A DNA stretch of 64,000 bases from an uncultured Subdoligranulum sp. (GCA_945830575.1 CALZZE010000003.1:95645-159644); one strand, 5' to 3'; positions 48,869-58,114 are shown, counted from the stretch's first letter. A program made the numbers and translations. The notes: generated by a model not told the origin, from the letters alone.

Positions 48869-51097
48869 TTGACAGAATTAGAGCAGGCGCTGGACGCCAT
48901 CAGCCCGGCGGGCTGTACCTATCAGGAATGGCTGGCCGTGGGCATGGGGCTCAAGGAGGCCGGGATGTCGGTGACCTCCTGGGAGCAATGGAGCGCCCGT
49001 GACGGCGGCCGCTACCACAAGGGCGAGTGCGCCCGGAAGTGGGAGAGTTTCCGTGGCAGTCCCGCCCCCGTGACGCAGAACAGCATCTTCAGGATGGCCA
49101 TGGAGCGCGGCTGGGCACGCCCTTCCGACCGGGAGCTGGACTGGGACGATGAGATACACTACGACCACGAAAACGCAGACGGCCGCGTGGTGGACCCCCG
49201 CTGGCTGGACGTGCCGGAGCTGGGCATCCATGACGACAGCGCACCGTGGCACCCTGCCCAACAGCTGGCGGCCTATCTCCGCGCCCTGTTCGAGCCGTCC
49301 GACCATGTGGCCTACGTGACCGAGAGTTTTCTGGACAAGGACAAGCGCCGCCCCACCAAGGGCTGCTGGGACCGCACCGCCGAAAAGCTCCTTGCCGAGC
49401 TGGAGACCTGCGGCGATGATGTTGGCGCAGTGCTGGGCGACTACGACCCGGAAGTGGGTGCATGGATCTGTTTCAACCCGGTGGACGGTACAGGCCGCCG
49501 GGATGCCAACATCACGGAATACCGCTACGCCCTTGTGGAGAGCGATGAACAAGACCTTGACCGTCAGGCAGCCATCATCCACCAGCTGGAGCTCCCGCTG
49601 GCCGCGCTGGTCTACTCCGGCGGCAAGAGCGTCCATGCCATCGTTAAGGTGGATGCGCCGGATTATGCCGAGTACCGAAAGCGTGTCGACTACCTGTACA
49701 GCGTCTGCAAGAAAAACGGACTGGAAATCGACCAGCAGAACCGCAATCCCAGCCGCTTGTCCCGGATGCCGGGCATCCTGCGCAGCGGCAGGCGGCAGCA
49801 GCTGCTGGAAACCAACACCGGCAAATCCTGCTGGCAGGAGTGGGTGGACTTCATCGAATCCGCCACCGATGACCTGCCGGAAACCGAGGAACTGGCCGCG
49901 CTGTGGGACGACCTGCCCCAGCTGGCGCCGACCCTCATTGACGGCGTGCTGCGGCAGGGCCACAAACTGCTGCTGGCAGGCCCCAGCAAGGCGGGCAAGA
50001 GTTTCGCCCTCATCGAGCTGTGCATCGCCATTGCCGAGGGCGCCCGCTGGCTGGGGCACTTCCCCTGCGCACAGGGGCGGGTGCTGTACATCAATCTGGA
50101 ATTGGACCGGGCCAGCTGCCTGCACCGCTTCAAGGACGTCTACACCGCGCTGGGCATCCCGCCGGCGCATCTGGGCAACCTCGTTATCTGGAACCTGCGC
50201 GGCGCGTCGGTGCCCATGGACAAGCTGGCCCCCAAGCTCATCCGCCGGGCGAAAAAGCTGGGCCTGATGGCGGTGGTGCTGGACCCTATTTATAAGGTCA
50301 TCACCGGCGACGAAAACAGCGCCGACCAGATGGCCAGATTCTGCAACCAGTTCGACCTTGTCTGCCGGGAGCTGGGCTGTGCGGTCATCTACTGCCACCA
50401 CCATTCCAAGGGCGCTCAGGGCGGCAAAAAGAGCATGGACCGTGCCAGCGGCTCCGGCGTGTTCGCCCGCGACCCCGACGCCATGCTGGACATGACCGGT
50501 CTGGAGCCCACCGAAGCCATCCGCACCCAGCTGAAAAACAAGGCCGCCTGTGCCGCCGCCTGCGCCCTGATGGACAAGCGCGGCCACGGGGAGGAGTACA
50601 GCCAGGACGATGCCCTCAGCCGCACCCGTATGCTGGAGCTGTGCAGGGAGCATCTGGGCGCCGCCGACCTGCGGATGCTGGACGCCGAAATTGCCAAAGC
50701 CGAGACCCGCGCCCTATCCATGACGGCGTGGCGCATCGAGGGCACGCTGCGGGAATTTGCCAGCTTTGCGCCGCTGGACCTGTGGTTTGATCACCCCGTC
50801 CACAGGCAGGACACCGGCCTGCTCAGCGACCTGAACCCGGAGTCTGACTACAAAGCGCTGGGCGCCAGAGGGGCCGCCAAACGCTGGGGCGGCAGGGAGG
50901 ACAAGGCAAAACAGTCCGCCAAAAAGCTGTCCGACGCTTTCGAGACCTGCACCATGGACGGCAAGGTCACCATCTACGCCATGGCGGAGTACATGGACCT
51001 GAAACCAGAGACCGTCAAAAAGCGTCTGAAGGCGGACGGCGGCTACTGGATCGACGGCGAGGTGGTGGGCCGCAAGGAACCGGGATACAGAGGGTAA
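48869..51097 (+). CDS. phage primase-helicase (PriCT-2 and RecA-like AAA domains)
   Basis: 742 residues. N-terminal PriCT-2-like domain (CTYQEWLAVGMGLKEAG, W-rich, residues 1-75), a central archaeo-eukaryotic primase-like part with YSGGKSVHAIVKVDAPD and RLSRMPG, and a RecA-type ATPase domain with Walker A LLAGPSKAGKSFA near residue 372 and Walker B MAVVLDPIYKV, HHSKG. The C-terminus has a small winged-helix-like end. It likely primes and unwinds at the phage origin, which may be the repeat region just downstream. TTG 48869 has AAGGAGGGG upstream. Confidence 0.85.
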   Translation: MTELEQALDAISPAGCTYQEWLAVGMGLKEAGMSVTSWEQWSARDGGRYHKGECARKWESFRGSPAPVTQNSIFRMAMERGWARPSDRELDWDDEIHYDHENADGRVVDPRWLDVPELGIHDDSAPWHPAQQLAAYLRALFEPSDHVAYVTESFLDKDKRRPTKGCWDRTAEKLLAELETCGDDVGAVLGDYDPEVGAWICFNPVDGTGRRDANITEYRYALVESDEQDLDRQAAIIHQLELPLAALVYSGGKSVHAIVKVDAPDYAEYRKRVDYLYSVCKKNGLEIDQQNRNPSRLSRMPGILRSGRRQQLLETNTGKSCWQEWVDFIESATDDLPETEELAALWDDLPQLAPTLIDGVLRQGHKLLLAGPSKAGKSFALIELCIAIAEGARWLGHFPCAQGRVLYINLELDRASCLHRFKDVYTALGIPPAHLGNLVIWNLRGASVPMDKLAPKLIRRAKKLGLMAVVLDPIYKVITGDENSADQMARFCNQFDLVCRELGCAVIYCHHHSKGAQGGKKSMDRASGSGVFARDPDAMLDMTGLEPTEAIRTQLKNKAACAAACALMDKRGHGEEYSQDDALSRTRMLELCREHLGAADLRMLDAEIAKAETRALSMTAWRIEGTLREFASFAPLDLWFDHPVHRQDTGLLSDLNPESDYKALGARGAAKRWGGREDKAKQSAKKLSDAFETCTMDGKVTIYAMAEYMDLKPETVKKRLKADGGYWIDGEVVGRKEPGYRG

Positions 51098-51098
51098 T

Positions 51099-51230
51099 AT
51101 TTACAAACTGTATTATTACGATTTACAAACCGTATCATTTCTGCAAAATAGCCGCTATTTTGCAAAACGAAAAATTTGCGAAATTCGCAAAATAGCCGCT
51201 ATGACCGCTATTTTCTGCATGCAAAATAGC
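51099..51230. repeat. AT-rich iteron-like repeats after the primase gene
   Basis: Direct repeat ATTTACAAAC-GTAT type at 51099-51116 and 51121-51138 (22-base period). GCAAAATAGC at 51143, 51187 and 51221, with inverted copies (GCTATTTT-type) at 51154 and 51207. Two palindromes: TGCAAAATAG-CCG-CTATTTTGCA (51142-51164) and TTTGCGAA-A-TTCGCAAA (51175-51191). Very AT-rich against a GC-rich background. Confidence 0.8.
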
Positions 51231-51256
51231 CTTATATATAAGCAAAAAAACGCGTT

Positions 51257-51322
51257 GTGTTTGGGTACCCCGCAAAATGGGGCGTACACAGCCCCCATTT
51301 TACGGGGCCCCTCCCCAAACAC
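51257..51322. repeat. large composite hairpin beside the repeats
   Basis: Outer stem GTGTTTGGG (51257-51265) / CCCAAACAC (51314-51322); inner 15-bp stem CCCCGCAAAATGGGG (51268-51282) / CCCCATTTTACGGGG (51293-51307) with one mismatch and a 10-base loop. Could form a cruciform or RNA hairpin; no U-run follows, so it is not a simple terminator. Confidence 0.75.
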
Positions 51323-51351
51323 GTTGGCATGAGAAAAGGAGGGAAAAGGAT

Positions 51352-51753
51352 ATGCAATTTTTCCTGCCGATGCATCCACCCACCGTCACCCACCACGACA
51401 AGCAGCTCCGCGCCTACCTGAAGGACGGCCGGCCACGCGCCGTGCTCCACGACAGCCCGGAACTGAAGGACGCCCGCGCCAAGCTGCACGCGGCGCTGGC
51501 TCCCCACGCGCCCGCTGCGCCGTACACCGGCCCGGTGCGGCTGCTGGTCAAGTGGCTGTTCCCATCGGACGGCCGCCACCGGGACGGCGAGTGGAAAACC
51601 ACCAAACCGGACACCGACAACCTGCAGAAGGCGCTCAAGGACCAGATGACGGCGCTGCACTTCTGGAAGGATGACGCTCAGGTCACCAGCGAGATCTGCG
51701 AGAAATTCTGGGCGGACACGCCGGGCATCTTCATTCGTGTGGAGGAACTTTGA
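51352..51753 (+). CDS. rusA: RusA family Holliday junction resolvase
   Basis: 133 residues. The active-site segment KPDTDNLQKALKDQMTALHFWKDDAQV has the conserved acidic residues (Asp in DTDN and DDAQ) of RusA, which cuts Holliday junctions. The N-terminus MQFFLPMHPPTVTHHDK matches family openings. ATG 51352 has GGAAAAGGAT upstream; it is the first gene after the candidate origin and overlaps the next gene by one base. Confidence 0.93.
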   Translation: MQFFLPMHPPTVTHHDKQLRAYLKDGRPRAVLHDSPELKDARAKLHAALAPHAPAAPYTGPVRLLVKWLFPSDGRHRDGEWKTTKPDTDNLQKALKDQMTALHFWKDDAQVTSEICEKFWADTPGIFIRVEEL

Positions 51754-52160
51754 TGGACTACAAAGAAAAGGTCGCGTTCCTGCGGCAGTACCAGGACAGC
51801 CTGCGCCGGGAAACGCTGCTGATGGAGGAACTGGCAGAACTGCGTTCCCGCGCCGAAGGCCTGACACGGGCGCTCAACGGGATCCCCGGCACGCCTTCCG
51901 ATGGCAACTCCATGGGCAGAGCGGTGGAGAGGATCCTTGACGCGCAGAATAAGCTGGAAGAACAGATCGAAGCCTGCCTTGTGCTGCGCAGTCAGGCTAT
52001 CCTTGCCGTCAGCGCGGTGCAGGACGAAATGCAGCGGGAGGTGCTGCGCCGCCGTTACATTCTGGGCCAGAGATTTGAAACCATCGCCGAGGGCATGGGC
52101 ATCGTCACCCGCCGGGTCTATCAGCTGCACCGCCTCGCCGTCAACGGGCTGGACCTGTAA
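51753..52160 (+). CDS. sigma-like/DUF1492-type late regulator
   Basis: 135 residues. An N-terminal coiled coil (KVAFLRQYQDSLRRETLLMEELAELRSRAEGL) and a C-terminal sigma region 4-like helix-turn-helix (EVLRRRYILGQRFETIAEGMGIVTRRVYQLHRLAVNGL). Such proteins in Firmicutes phages (DUF1492, RinA/ArpU-like) switch on late packaging and structural genes, which begin about 700 bases downstream. ATG 51753 overlaps the rusA stop, GGAGG 7 bases upstream. Confidence 0.8.
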   Translation: MDYKEKVAFLRQYQDSLRRETLLMEELAELRSRAEGLTRALNGIPGTPSDGNSMGRAVERILDAQNKLEEQIEACLVLRSQAILAVSAVQDEMQREVLRRRYILGQRFETIAEGMGIVTRRVYQLHRLAVNGLDL

Positions 52161-52344
52161 AAAGATTTCCATAAATTTCATTGTATTTCACAACGTTCAG
52201 TTGTAAAATGGTAGTAATGGATTTTGTAAAACGCCCTTTTGGATTCATTTCGATTCCTCCTTTTCTTCCTCTTTCAGCGCATGGCTCCAGCGCCGCAAGG
52301 CGTAGCGTGTATATGGGCCACTGGCGGTGCGAATCCGCTTTTAT

Positions 52345-52372
52345 AAGGCATCCATCCGGGTGCCTTATTTTT
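52345..52372 (+). terminator. terminator before the packaging genes
   Basis: 9-bp stem AAGGCATCC / GGGTGCCTT (two G-T pairs) with loop ATCC, then ATTTTT. It separates early/middle from late genes; a late regulator may act near here. Confidence 0.75.
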
Positions 52373-52400
52373 GTACAAAAAATCAGGGGAAGGTGCTGTC

Positions 52401-52742
52401 ATGACAAACCCCCGATATGCCAACGGCGCACTGCGCAGAAAGCACAGGGCGCGGCTGCGGGCCATGGGGTGCGAATGCGGCATCTGCAAGGGGCGCTTCG
52501 GGCCAATCCATTACGACGAGCCATCCGATTCGGCACATCCGCTGTCTTTTGTGGTAGATGAGATTCACCCGGTTTCCAGATGGCGGGAGTTTGGCTACGA
52601 TTCCCCGCGTCAGGCGGCAGAGGATTGGAACAATCTGCAAGCAGCACATTACTTTTGCAACGCGCAGAAAAGCAACAAAACAGAGGATTTTCGGCAAAAA
52701 ATCATAAGAAAAGCACCGAAAATCAAAGACGGCGACTGGTGA
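52401..52742 (+). CDS. phage HNH endonuclease
   Basis: 113 residues. Two cysteine pairs and the HNH core: SFVVDEIHPVSRW (His) then NNLQAAHYFCNAQKSNK (Asn and His/Cys). Standing immediately before the terminase genes, it fits the HNH protein that assists terminase cleavage of phage DNA in many head-full or cos phages. ATG 52401 has GGGGAAGGTG upstream. Confidence 0.88.
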   Translation: MTNPRYANGALRRKHRARLRAMGCECGICKGRFGPIHYDEPSDSAHPLSFVVDEIHPVSRWREFGYDSPRQAAEDWNNLQAAHYFCNAQKSNKTEDFRQKIIRKAPKIKDGDW

Positions 52743-52842
52743 CAGAACCCCGTGGGAGGGTACCCCCTGCCTATGGGTAGGCGATCTCTGCGCCGTCCAG
52801 CGCCGATTTACACACAGGGAAATTTCAAAGGAGGGCGGAGCG

Positions 52843-53100
52843 GTGCCGAAAATGAAAACCGTGACGGCACGGGGCAGCCGTCTTGACCAACTGAAAGCGC
52901 TGGCAAAGGTGCTTGCGGAGGAAATCGACCTGTGCGAGAATGCGTGCGCCCTGCCGCAGCTTGCCAGACAATACCGGGACACCATCCGGGAAATCGAAGA
53001 GGTTGGAGGAGGAGATCAGGATGGGGACGAGATCGGCGCGATCCTCGCGCAGCGCGCAGCTGATGGGAAGCCAGGCGCCGTCCGCAAGAATCACGCCTGA
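52843..53100 (+). CDS. terminase small subunit-like protein
   Basis: 85 residues, mostly helical (SRLDQLKALAKVLAEEIDLCENACALPQLARQYRDTIREIEEV), in the position of the terminase small subunit and matching the layout of short Firmicutes phage TerS proteins. It starts at GTG 52843 after AAGGAGG and overlaps the large subunit gene by 80 bases. DNA recognition is expected but not visible as a classic motif. Confidence 0.72.
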   Translation: MPKMKTVTARGSRLDQLKALAKVLAEEIDLCENACALPQLARQYRDTIREIEEVGGGDQDGDEIGAILAQRAADGKPGAVRKNHA

Positions 53101-54460
53101 CTATCTATCCTCGGACGGAATGGATGCAGACAAGCTCCTGCGCGCCGGAAACGTTACGTTGGATCCTTGGCAGAGCGACGTCCTGTGCGACTGGATGGGT
53201 CGTGCGCCGTCCGGTAAATGGTCAGCCCCCACCTGCGGAGGCAGCGTGCCGCGGCAGAACGGGAAAACGCTGCTGATCCAGAGCAGGGCCTGCGCTGGAA
53301 TGATCCTGTTCAACGAGCAGGTCATTTACACGGCACATCTGCAAAAGACTGCCACAGAGACGTTCGAGGAGATGCGGTCTTTTTTTGAGCAACGGGCGCT
53401 GCGCGGCTATGTGGCAGAGATCAAGACCGCCCTTGGCCGGGAGCAGATCATCCTGAAAAGCGGGGCACGCATCAAGTTTCTTGCCCGCACCCGCAACGGC
53501 GGACGCGGCCAGCACGGTGACCTTCTGATTTTTGACGAGGCCCAGGAGCTGGATGAGACCGCCCAGGGCTCCTTCCTTCCGGCCATCTCCGCCAGTCTGA
53601 ACCCGCAAACGATCTATGTGGGCACACCGCCCGGGCCGGATGTGCACGGAACCGTGTTCCGCAGCCTGCGCAAGAGGGCGCTGGATGGTGAATCCTCCAA
53701 AACCGCATGGTTTGAGTTTTCAGTCCCGGAAATCGGAGACGTCAAGGATCGGTCCCGCTGGGCGCAGGCCAATCCTGCGCTGGGGAGACGTATCCTGCTC
53801 TCCACCATCGAGGGCGAGGCGGAACAGCTTGACCCCGACACCTTTGCACGGGAGCGTCTTGGCTGGTGGAGCCCCGTTTCCGATGAGAAAATCGACTATG
53901 CCATCGACCGCACCGCGTGGCAGAAATGCGCCAGCAATGAGCCGAAACCGGACGGAAAGACAGCCTACGGCGTCAAATTTGCGCCGGACGGCAGCGCGGT
54001 GTGCCTGTGCGGTGCGGTGGTTCCGAAAGACGGCCCTGCGCGGGTATCGCTTTTGGAGATGAACCCGTCAGGGCGCGGACTTGGCTGGCTGGCCGACTGG
54101 CTGAACGAAAGAAGCGGCCGTGCAAGCTGTGTGGTCATTGACGGGCGCGGCGGCGCGGATGTTCTTGTGGAGCGAATCCGAGAAAGCTGGAAGGCGAAAA
54201 ACGCCGTTGTACGTCCATCAGCCAGGGAGGTGGTGGCTGCTGCCGGTGCATTCTGCAACGCCATCAACGAGGGCGCACTCAGCTGGTACGAGCCGCAGAC
54301 GGTCTTGAAAGAAAGTGCCGAGACCGCCGTCAAGCGGCCTCTGGCGGGCGGGTTTGCCTTCGGCGGGGACAACAGCCTGCCGGTGGAGGCCTGCGCACTT
54401 GCCCTCTGGGGTGCAAAGACAAGCAAGCGCGACCCGAACCGAAAAATGCGCATTGGATGA
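53021..54460 (+). CDS. terL: terminase large subunit
   Basis: 479 residues. The packaging ATPase has Walker A-like SVPRQNGKTLLI near residue 75, Walker B LLIFDEAQE near residue 172, and coupling motif IYVGTPPG. The C-terminal RNase H-like nuclease part is marked by VVIDGRGGADVLVERI. It drives DNA into the prohead and cuts concatemers. ATG 53021 has GGAGGAG upstream, inside the small-subunit gene; the longer frame is a shadow. Confidence 0.95.
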   Translation: MGTRSARSSRSAQLMGSQAPSARITPDYLSSDGMDADKLLRAGNVTLDPWQSDVLCDWMGRAPSGKWSAPTCGGSVPRQNGKTLLIQSRACAGMILFNEQVIYTAHLQKTATETFEEMRSFFEQRALRGYVAEIKTALGREQIILKSGARIKFLARTRNGGRGQHGDLLIFDEAQELDETAQGSFLPAISASLNPQTIYVGTPPGPDVHGTVFRSLRKRALDGESSKTAWFEFSVPEIGDVKDRSRWAQANPALGRRILLSTIEGEAEQLDPDTFARERLGWWSPVSDEKIDYAIDRTAWQKCASNEPKPDGKTAYGVKFAPDGSAVCLCGAVVPKDGPARVSLLEMNPSGRGLGWLADWLNERSGRASCVVIDGRGGADVLVERIRESWKAKNAVVRPSAREVVAAAGAFCNAINEGALSWYEPQTVLKESAETAVKRPLAGGFAFGGDNSLPVEACALALWGAKTSKRDPNRKMRIG

Positions 54461-54470
54461 GGTGAAAACT

Positions 54471-55883
54471 GTGAACGACCTGACCTTTGGCCATGTGAAC
54501 GGCCTTTCGGAAAAAGAAAATGAGGATTTGCAGGCGCTGGCGGAGGCCTACAACTACCACCAGAGCCGAAACGCCGTCAAGGACAAATACTACGAGGGCC
54601 ACCTCTCGATGGCGGATGTGAACATCGGCATTGCGCTGCCCGGCGGAATCCGTAATCTGAGCGTTGGGTGCAGCTGGGGCAAAAAGGCGGTGGACGTTCT
54701 GGCCGCCCGCAGCATGTTCGACGGCTTTGTGGGAGCGGACGGCACCGCCGCCGACACCGTGACGCGCATCGTGGAGGACAACCGCCTTGTGGCGCAGTAT
54801 GAACGCGCCTGCCGGGACGAGCTGAAATACGGCTGCGTGTTCGCCACGCTATCCGCCGACCCTGTCCTGCAATGCCGCATCCGGTTCCACTCCCCGGCCA
54901 CCGCCGCCGCGCTGTGGGATGGGGAGAAAGGACGCATCGGGTGCGGCATGGCCATTGTGGACACCGTGCGCGATGAGGTGTATTCCGACCTTTGGAGGCC
55001 GTCCGCCGTCAACCTGTACACAGATGACTCGGTGCTGGTGCTTCGGCGCAGCGGGAACCTCTGGACGGCGCAGCGCCACCCCCACCGCATGGGCCGCCCT
55101 CTGATGGAGCCAATGATCTGGAACGCCACCAGCGGAAAGCCCTTCGGGCGCAGCAGGCTGAAGCAGCCCATCCGGGCGCTGATTGACGATTATGTGCGCA
55201 CCGCCGCCAATGCCACCGTGGCGCTGGAATTTGACACTGCTCCGCAGAAATACATCCTCGGAGTGACTGATGAGCAGTACGATGCCATTGTGTCGGACAA
55301 GTTCAAGCAGTACATGGGAAGCATTCTGGCGGCGACCACCAACCCGGAGACAGGCGAAAACCCTGTGTTCGGACAGCTGGCGCAGGGCAGTCTTGCGCCC
55401 CATGTGGACAAAATGCGGATGATCGCCACCCAGTTTGCGGCGGCCACCGGCCTGACCGTGACGGACGTTGGCGTGGTGAATGATGCCAACCCCACCAGCA
55501 GCGATGCCATTCTCGCCCAGAGCCAGACGTTGGTGCTGATGGCTCAGCAGCTGAACACCGGCAACGGGGATGCACTGAAAACCATCGCCCGCATGGCGCA
55601 GGCTATTGCCAGAAACGTGCCGCCGCAGGAACTGACGCGGGAAGAGTTGGATGTGGTGCCGCACTTCAAAAACCCGGCCATGCCGTCTGTGGCGGTGACG
55701 GCGGATGCGGCCATTAAGATCGCGTCTGTCCGGCAGGAATTTGCCGCGACGGATACTTTCTTGGAGATGATCGGCTTCGATCAGGCGGACATCCGCCGCA
55801 TCCGGGTGCAGGAGCAGCGGGTGCGGGGGCAGGCGGTGCTGACAGAGGTGGAACGTGAGGATACCGGAGAAATCATGGATTGA
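54471..55883 (+). CDS. phage portal protein (SPP1 gp6-like)
   Basis: 470 residues. Portal-like layout: N-terminal wing (LQALAEAYNYHQSRNAVKDKYYEGH), a clip/stem region and a C-terminal helical crown. It forms the dodecameric channel for DNA entry and binds terminase. GTG 54471 follows GAGGTG, 10 bases after terL; no ATG fits. It overlaps the next gene by 29 bases. Confidence 0.9.
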   Translation: MNDLTFGHVNGLSEKENEDLQALAEAYNYHQSRNAVKDKYYEGHLSMADVNIGIALPGGIRNLSVGCSWGKKAVDVLAARSMFDGFVGADGTAADTVTRIVEDNRLVAQYERACRDELKYGCVFATLSADPVLQCRIRFHSPATAAALWDGEKGRIGCGMAIVDTVRDEVYSDLWRPSAVNLYTDDSVLVLRRSGNLWTAQRHPHRMGRPLMEPMIWNATSGKPFGRSRLKQPIRALIDDYVRTAANATVALEFDTAPQKYILGVTDEQYDAIVSDKFKQYMGSILAATTNPETGENPVFGQLAQGSLAPHVDKMRMIATQFAAATGLTVTDVGVVNDANPTSSDAILAQSQTLVLMAQQLNTGNGDALKTIARMAQAIARNVPPQELTREELDVVPHFKNPAMPSVAVTADAAIKIASVRQEFAATDTFLEMIGFDQADIRRIRVQEQRVRGQAVLTEVEREDTGEIMD

Positions 55884-56586
55884 TTATATTGACCGCCTGT
55901 CGCGCATCAACGCAAAGGCCGGTGATCTGATGCGCGAGTATATCGAGAAACACGGCACGGAGGATTCCGAGGCGCTCATCCGGTACGCCCATGCGCTGGT
56001 AACAAAATACGGCGAGGGCAGCGCCGAGCTGGCCTGCCAGATGTATGATGCTGCCGCCGAGGCGTCCGGCGTGACACTTCCCCCGGCAGAGCCTGCGGAA
56101 ACCGCAAGTCGGGAGGAAGTCGCCAGAATGGTGAACGGGAACCGGAACAGCCCGCCCAACCTGCAAAGCGGCGTTTCCCGTCTGGTCAAGCAGGCCGCCG
56201 CCGACACCACGCTGAAAAACGCCATCCGAGACGGAGCCGAGTGGGCCTGGGTGCCGCATGGGGACACCTGTCCGTTCTGTATCATGCTGGCCAGCAACGG
56301 CTGGCAAAAGGCCGGGGAAAAGACGCTGGACGGCAGCCATGCAAAGCACATCCACGCCAACTGCAACTGTGAATACGCCATCCGGTTTGATAGCCGCACA
56401 ACTGTGGCCGGGTATGACCCAGAGAAGTATCTTGCGCAGTATCTGGATGTCGACGGAGACCTGAACGAAATGCGCCGAAGGCAGTACGCCAGAAACCGGG
56501 TGAAAATCAACGCCCAGAAACGGGCAGCGTATGCGGCCAGAAAAGAAGATGCGAGAAAGCTGTATTTGGCAAAAAGCATCGAGTGA
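55855..56586 (+). CDS. minor head protein (MuF/VG15-type)
   Basis: 243 residues. The core motif WVPHGDTCPFCIMLASNGWQKAG with downstream HAKHIHANCNCEYAIRF (Cys/His set) is typical of phage head proteins with a MuF-like domain. It is incorporated in small amounts inside the head, often next to the portal. GTG 55855 overlaps the portal gene. No toxin extension is seen at the C-terminus. Confidence 0.82.
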   Translation: MRIPEKSWIDYIDRLSRINAKAGDLMREYIEKHGTEDSEALIRYAHALVTKYGEGSAELACQMYDAAAEASGVTLPPAEPAETASREEVARMVNGNRNSPPNLQSGVSRLVKQAAADTTLKNAIRDGAEWAWVPHGDTCPFCIMLASNGWQKAGEKTLDGSHAKHIHANCNCEYAIRFDSRTTVAGYDPEKYLAQYLDVDGDLNEMRRRQYARNRVKINAQKRAAYAARKEDARKLYLAKSIE

Positions 56587-56601
56587 TTACAGTCCAAAAT
56601 T

Positions 56602-56636
56602 AAAAACCACGATGCACTCTCCACCGTGGTTTTTTT
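56602..56636 (+). terminator. terminator inside the head operon
   Basis: 10-bp stem AAAAACCACG / CGTGGTTTTT with a 13-base loop and extra T. It splits portal/MuF from scaffold/capsid; it may tune relative amounts or require antitermination. Confidence 0.75.
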
Positions 56637-56740
56637 CATGCCTGTTTGCCCTGCATGAGGGGCAGGCGGGCAATTTTTATGCCCCCACAGGCAGAACAAC
56701 ATTACGCAACGGCTGCGGAAAAGCCGGAAAGGAGCCAACC

Positions 56741-57226
56741 ATGGCAGAAACTGTACATCAGGAACCCAGCACCACGGCGGCACAGCCGCAGGAGGAGCGC
56801 ACCTTCACCCAGTCCGAGATGAACGCCATCATTCAGGACAGGCTGAACAGGGAGCGCGGCAAGTACGCGGACTACGAAGCCCTCAAGGAGAAAGCTGCGC
56901 AGTTTGACGCCGCGCAGGAAGCCGGAAAAACCGAGCTGCAGAAGGCCACCGAAAAGGTCAGCCGCTTGCAGGCCCAGCTGGACGCCATGACGCAGGCCGA
57001 TGAAGTGCGTCAGGTGCGGGAGAACATCTCTCGAAAAACAGGCGTCCCGGCGGCACTGCTCAGCGGCGCAACCGAAGAGGAATGCAACGCACAGGCGCAG
57101 GCAATTTTGCAGTTTGCAAATCCAGGCGGCTATCCCAACGTGAGGGACGGCGGTGAACCCGCCGCAAGACCCACAGGCTCCGCCCGCGAACAGTTTGCGG
57201 GCTGGGCACAGCAGTATTTCAAATAA
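56741..57226 (+). CDS. capsid scaffolding protein (DUF4355-type)
   Basis: 161 residues, acidic and helical with a coiled coil (FTQSEMNAIIQDRLNRERGKYADYEALKEKAAQFDA). The pattern of an N-terminal acidic part, coiled coil and C-terminal basic patch, directly before the major capsid gene, identifies the scaffold. It guides prohead assembly and is then removed. ATG 56741 has GGAGCCAACC with AAAGGAG upstream. Confidence 0.85.
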   Translation: MAETVHQEPSTTAAQPQEERTFTQSEMNAIIQDRLNRERGKYADYEALKEKAAQFDAAQEAGKTELQKATEKVSRLQAQLDAMTQADEVRQVRENISRKTGVPAALLSGATEEECNAQAQAILQFANPGGYPNVRDGGEPAARPTGSAREQFAGWAQQYFK

Positions 57227-57238
57227 AGGAGTTTACTT

Positions 57239-58102
57239 ATGGCAATTGCAATCAATCGTACTGATTCCATCAATCTTCCTTCCGCAGTTTCCACCGAAAT
57301 CTGGCAAAAGGCGCAGGACACTTCCGCTGTCATGTCGCTGGCACGGCGCATCACGCTGCCTGGCCTTGGCGTGACCATCCCCGTCATTACCGGCGATCCG
57401 GAGGCCGGCTGGGTCGGCGAGACCGCCAAAAAGCCTGTCAAGCGCGGCACCCTCGCCACCAAGCAGATGACCCCCTATACGCTGGCGGTCATCGTTCCCT
57501 TCTCCAACCAGTTCCGGCGCGATCTGCCCGCTCTGTATGACGCGCTGGTAGCCCGCCTGCCCGGTGCGCTGGCCAAGCAGTTTGACGCCACAGTTTTTGG
57601 CGCCACCACCGTTCCCGGCTCCAACTTCGATACCCTCAAGAACTGCACCGCGCAGGAGATCGGCACCGATGCCTACGCCGGCCTGGTGTCCGCCGACACC
57701 GACATTGCCGAGCACAACGGCATTCTGAACGGCTGGGTGCTGTCCCCCAAGGGCAAGAGCATCCTGCTAAGCGCCGTGGACGGCAACAAGCGTCCGCTGT
57801 TCATCAACTCCGCGGCGGAGGGCGCCGTTCCCATGATCCTCGGCTCCCGCGCCGTGTACAGCAAGGGCGCGTATGTGTCCGGCTCTCCTGAGGTGGTCGG
57901 CTTTGCCGGTGACTGGACGCAGGCCGTCTATGGCACTGTGGAGGGCGTCAAGGTGGCCATCTCTGACCAGGCCACCCTCACCGACGGCGGCACCACCATC
58001 AACCTGTTTGAGCAGAATATGTTCGCCGTTCGGGCAGAGATCGAGGTCGGTTTCCGCTGCGACACCACCGTATTCAACAAGCTGACCCGCGCTGCATCCT
58101 GA
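57239..58102 (+). CDS. major capsid protein (HK97 fold)
   Basis: 287 residues, close to small HK97-type capsid proteins that need no delta domain. SLARRITLPGLGVTIPVI and WVGETAKKPVKRGTLATKQMTPYTLAVIVPFSNQFRRDLPAL form the characteristic E-loop and spine region. ATG 57239 has AAAGGAG upstream, 12 bases after the scaffold stop. Codon use is highly biased, as expected for an abundant protein. Confidence 0.92.
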   Translation: MAIAINRTDSINLPSAVSTEIWQKAQDTSAVMSLARRITLPGLGVTIPVITGDPEAGWVGETAKKPVKRGTLATKQMTPYTLAVIVPFSNQFRRDLPALYDALVARLPGALAKQFDATVFGATTVPGSNFDTLKNCTAQEIGTDAYAGLVSADTDIAEHNGILNGWVLSPKGKSILLSAVDGNKRPLFINSAAEGAVPMILGSRAVYSKGAYVSGSPEVVGFAGDWTQAVYGTVEGVKVAISDQATLTDGGTTINLFEQNMFAVRAEIEVGFRCDTTVFNKLTRAAS

Positions 58103-58114
58103 TGAGGTGATCCC

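Noticed and set aside
52275..52345. tRNA-like segment with a T-arm-like GCGGTGCGAATCCGC
   Set aside because: No matching acceptor stem or D arm could be folded, and it ends in an ordinary terminator.
57313..57715. Alternative frames across the major capsid gene
   Set aside because: They lack ribosome sites and homology; capsid codon bias creates them.
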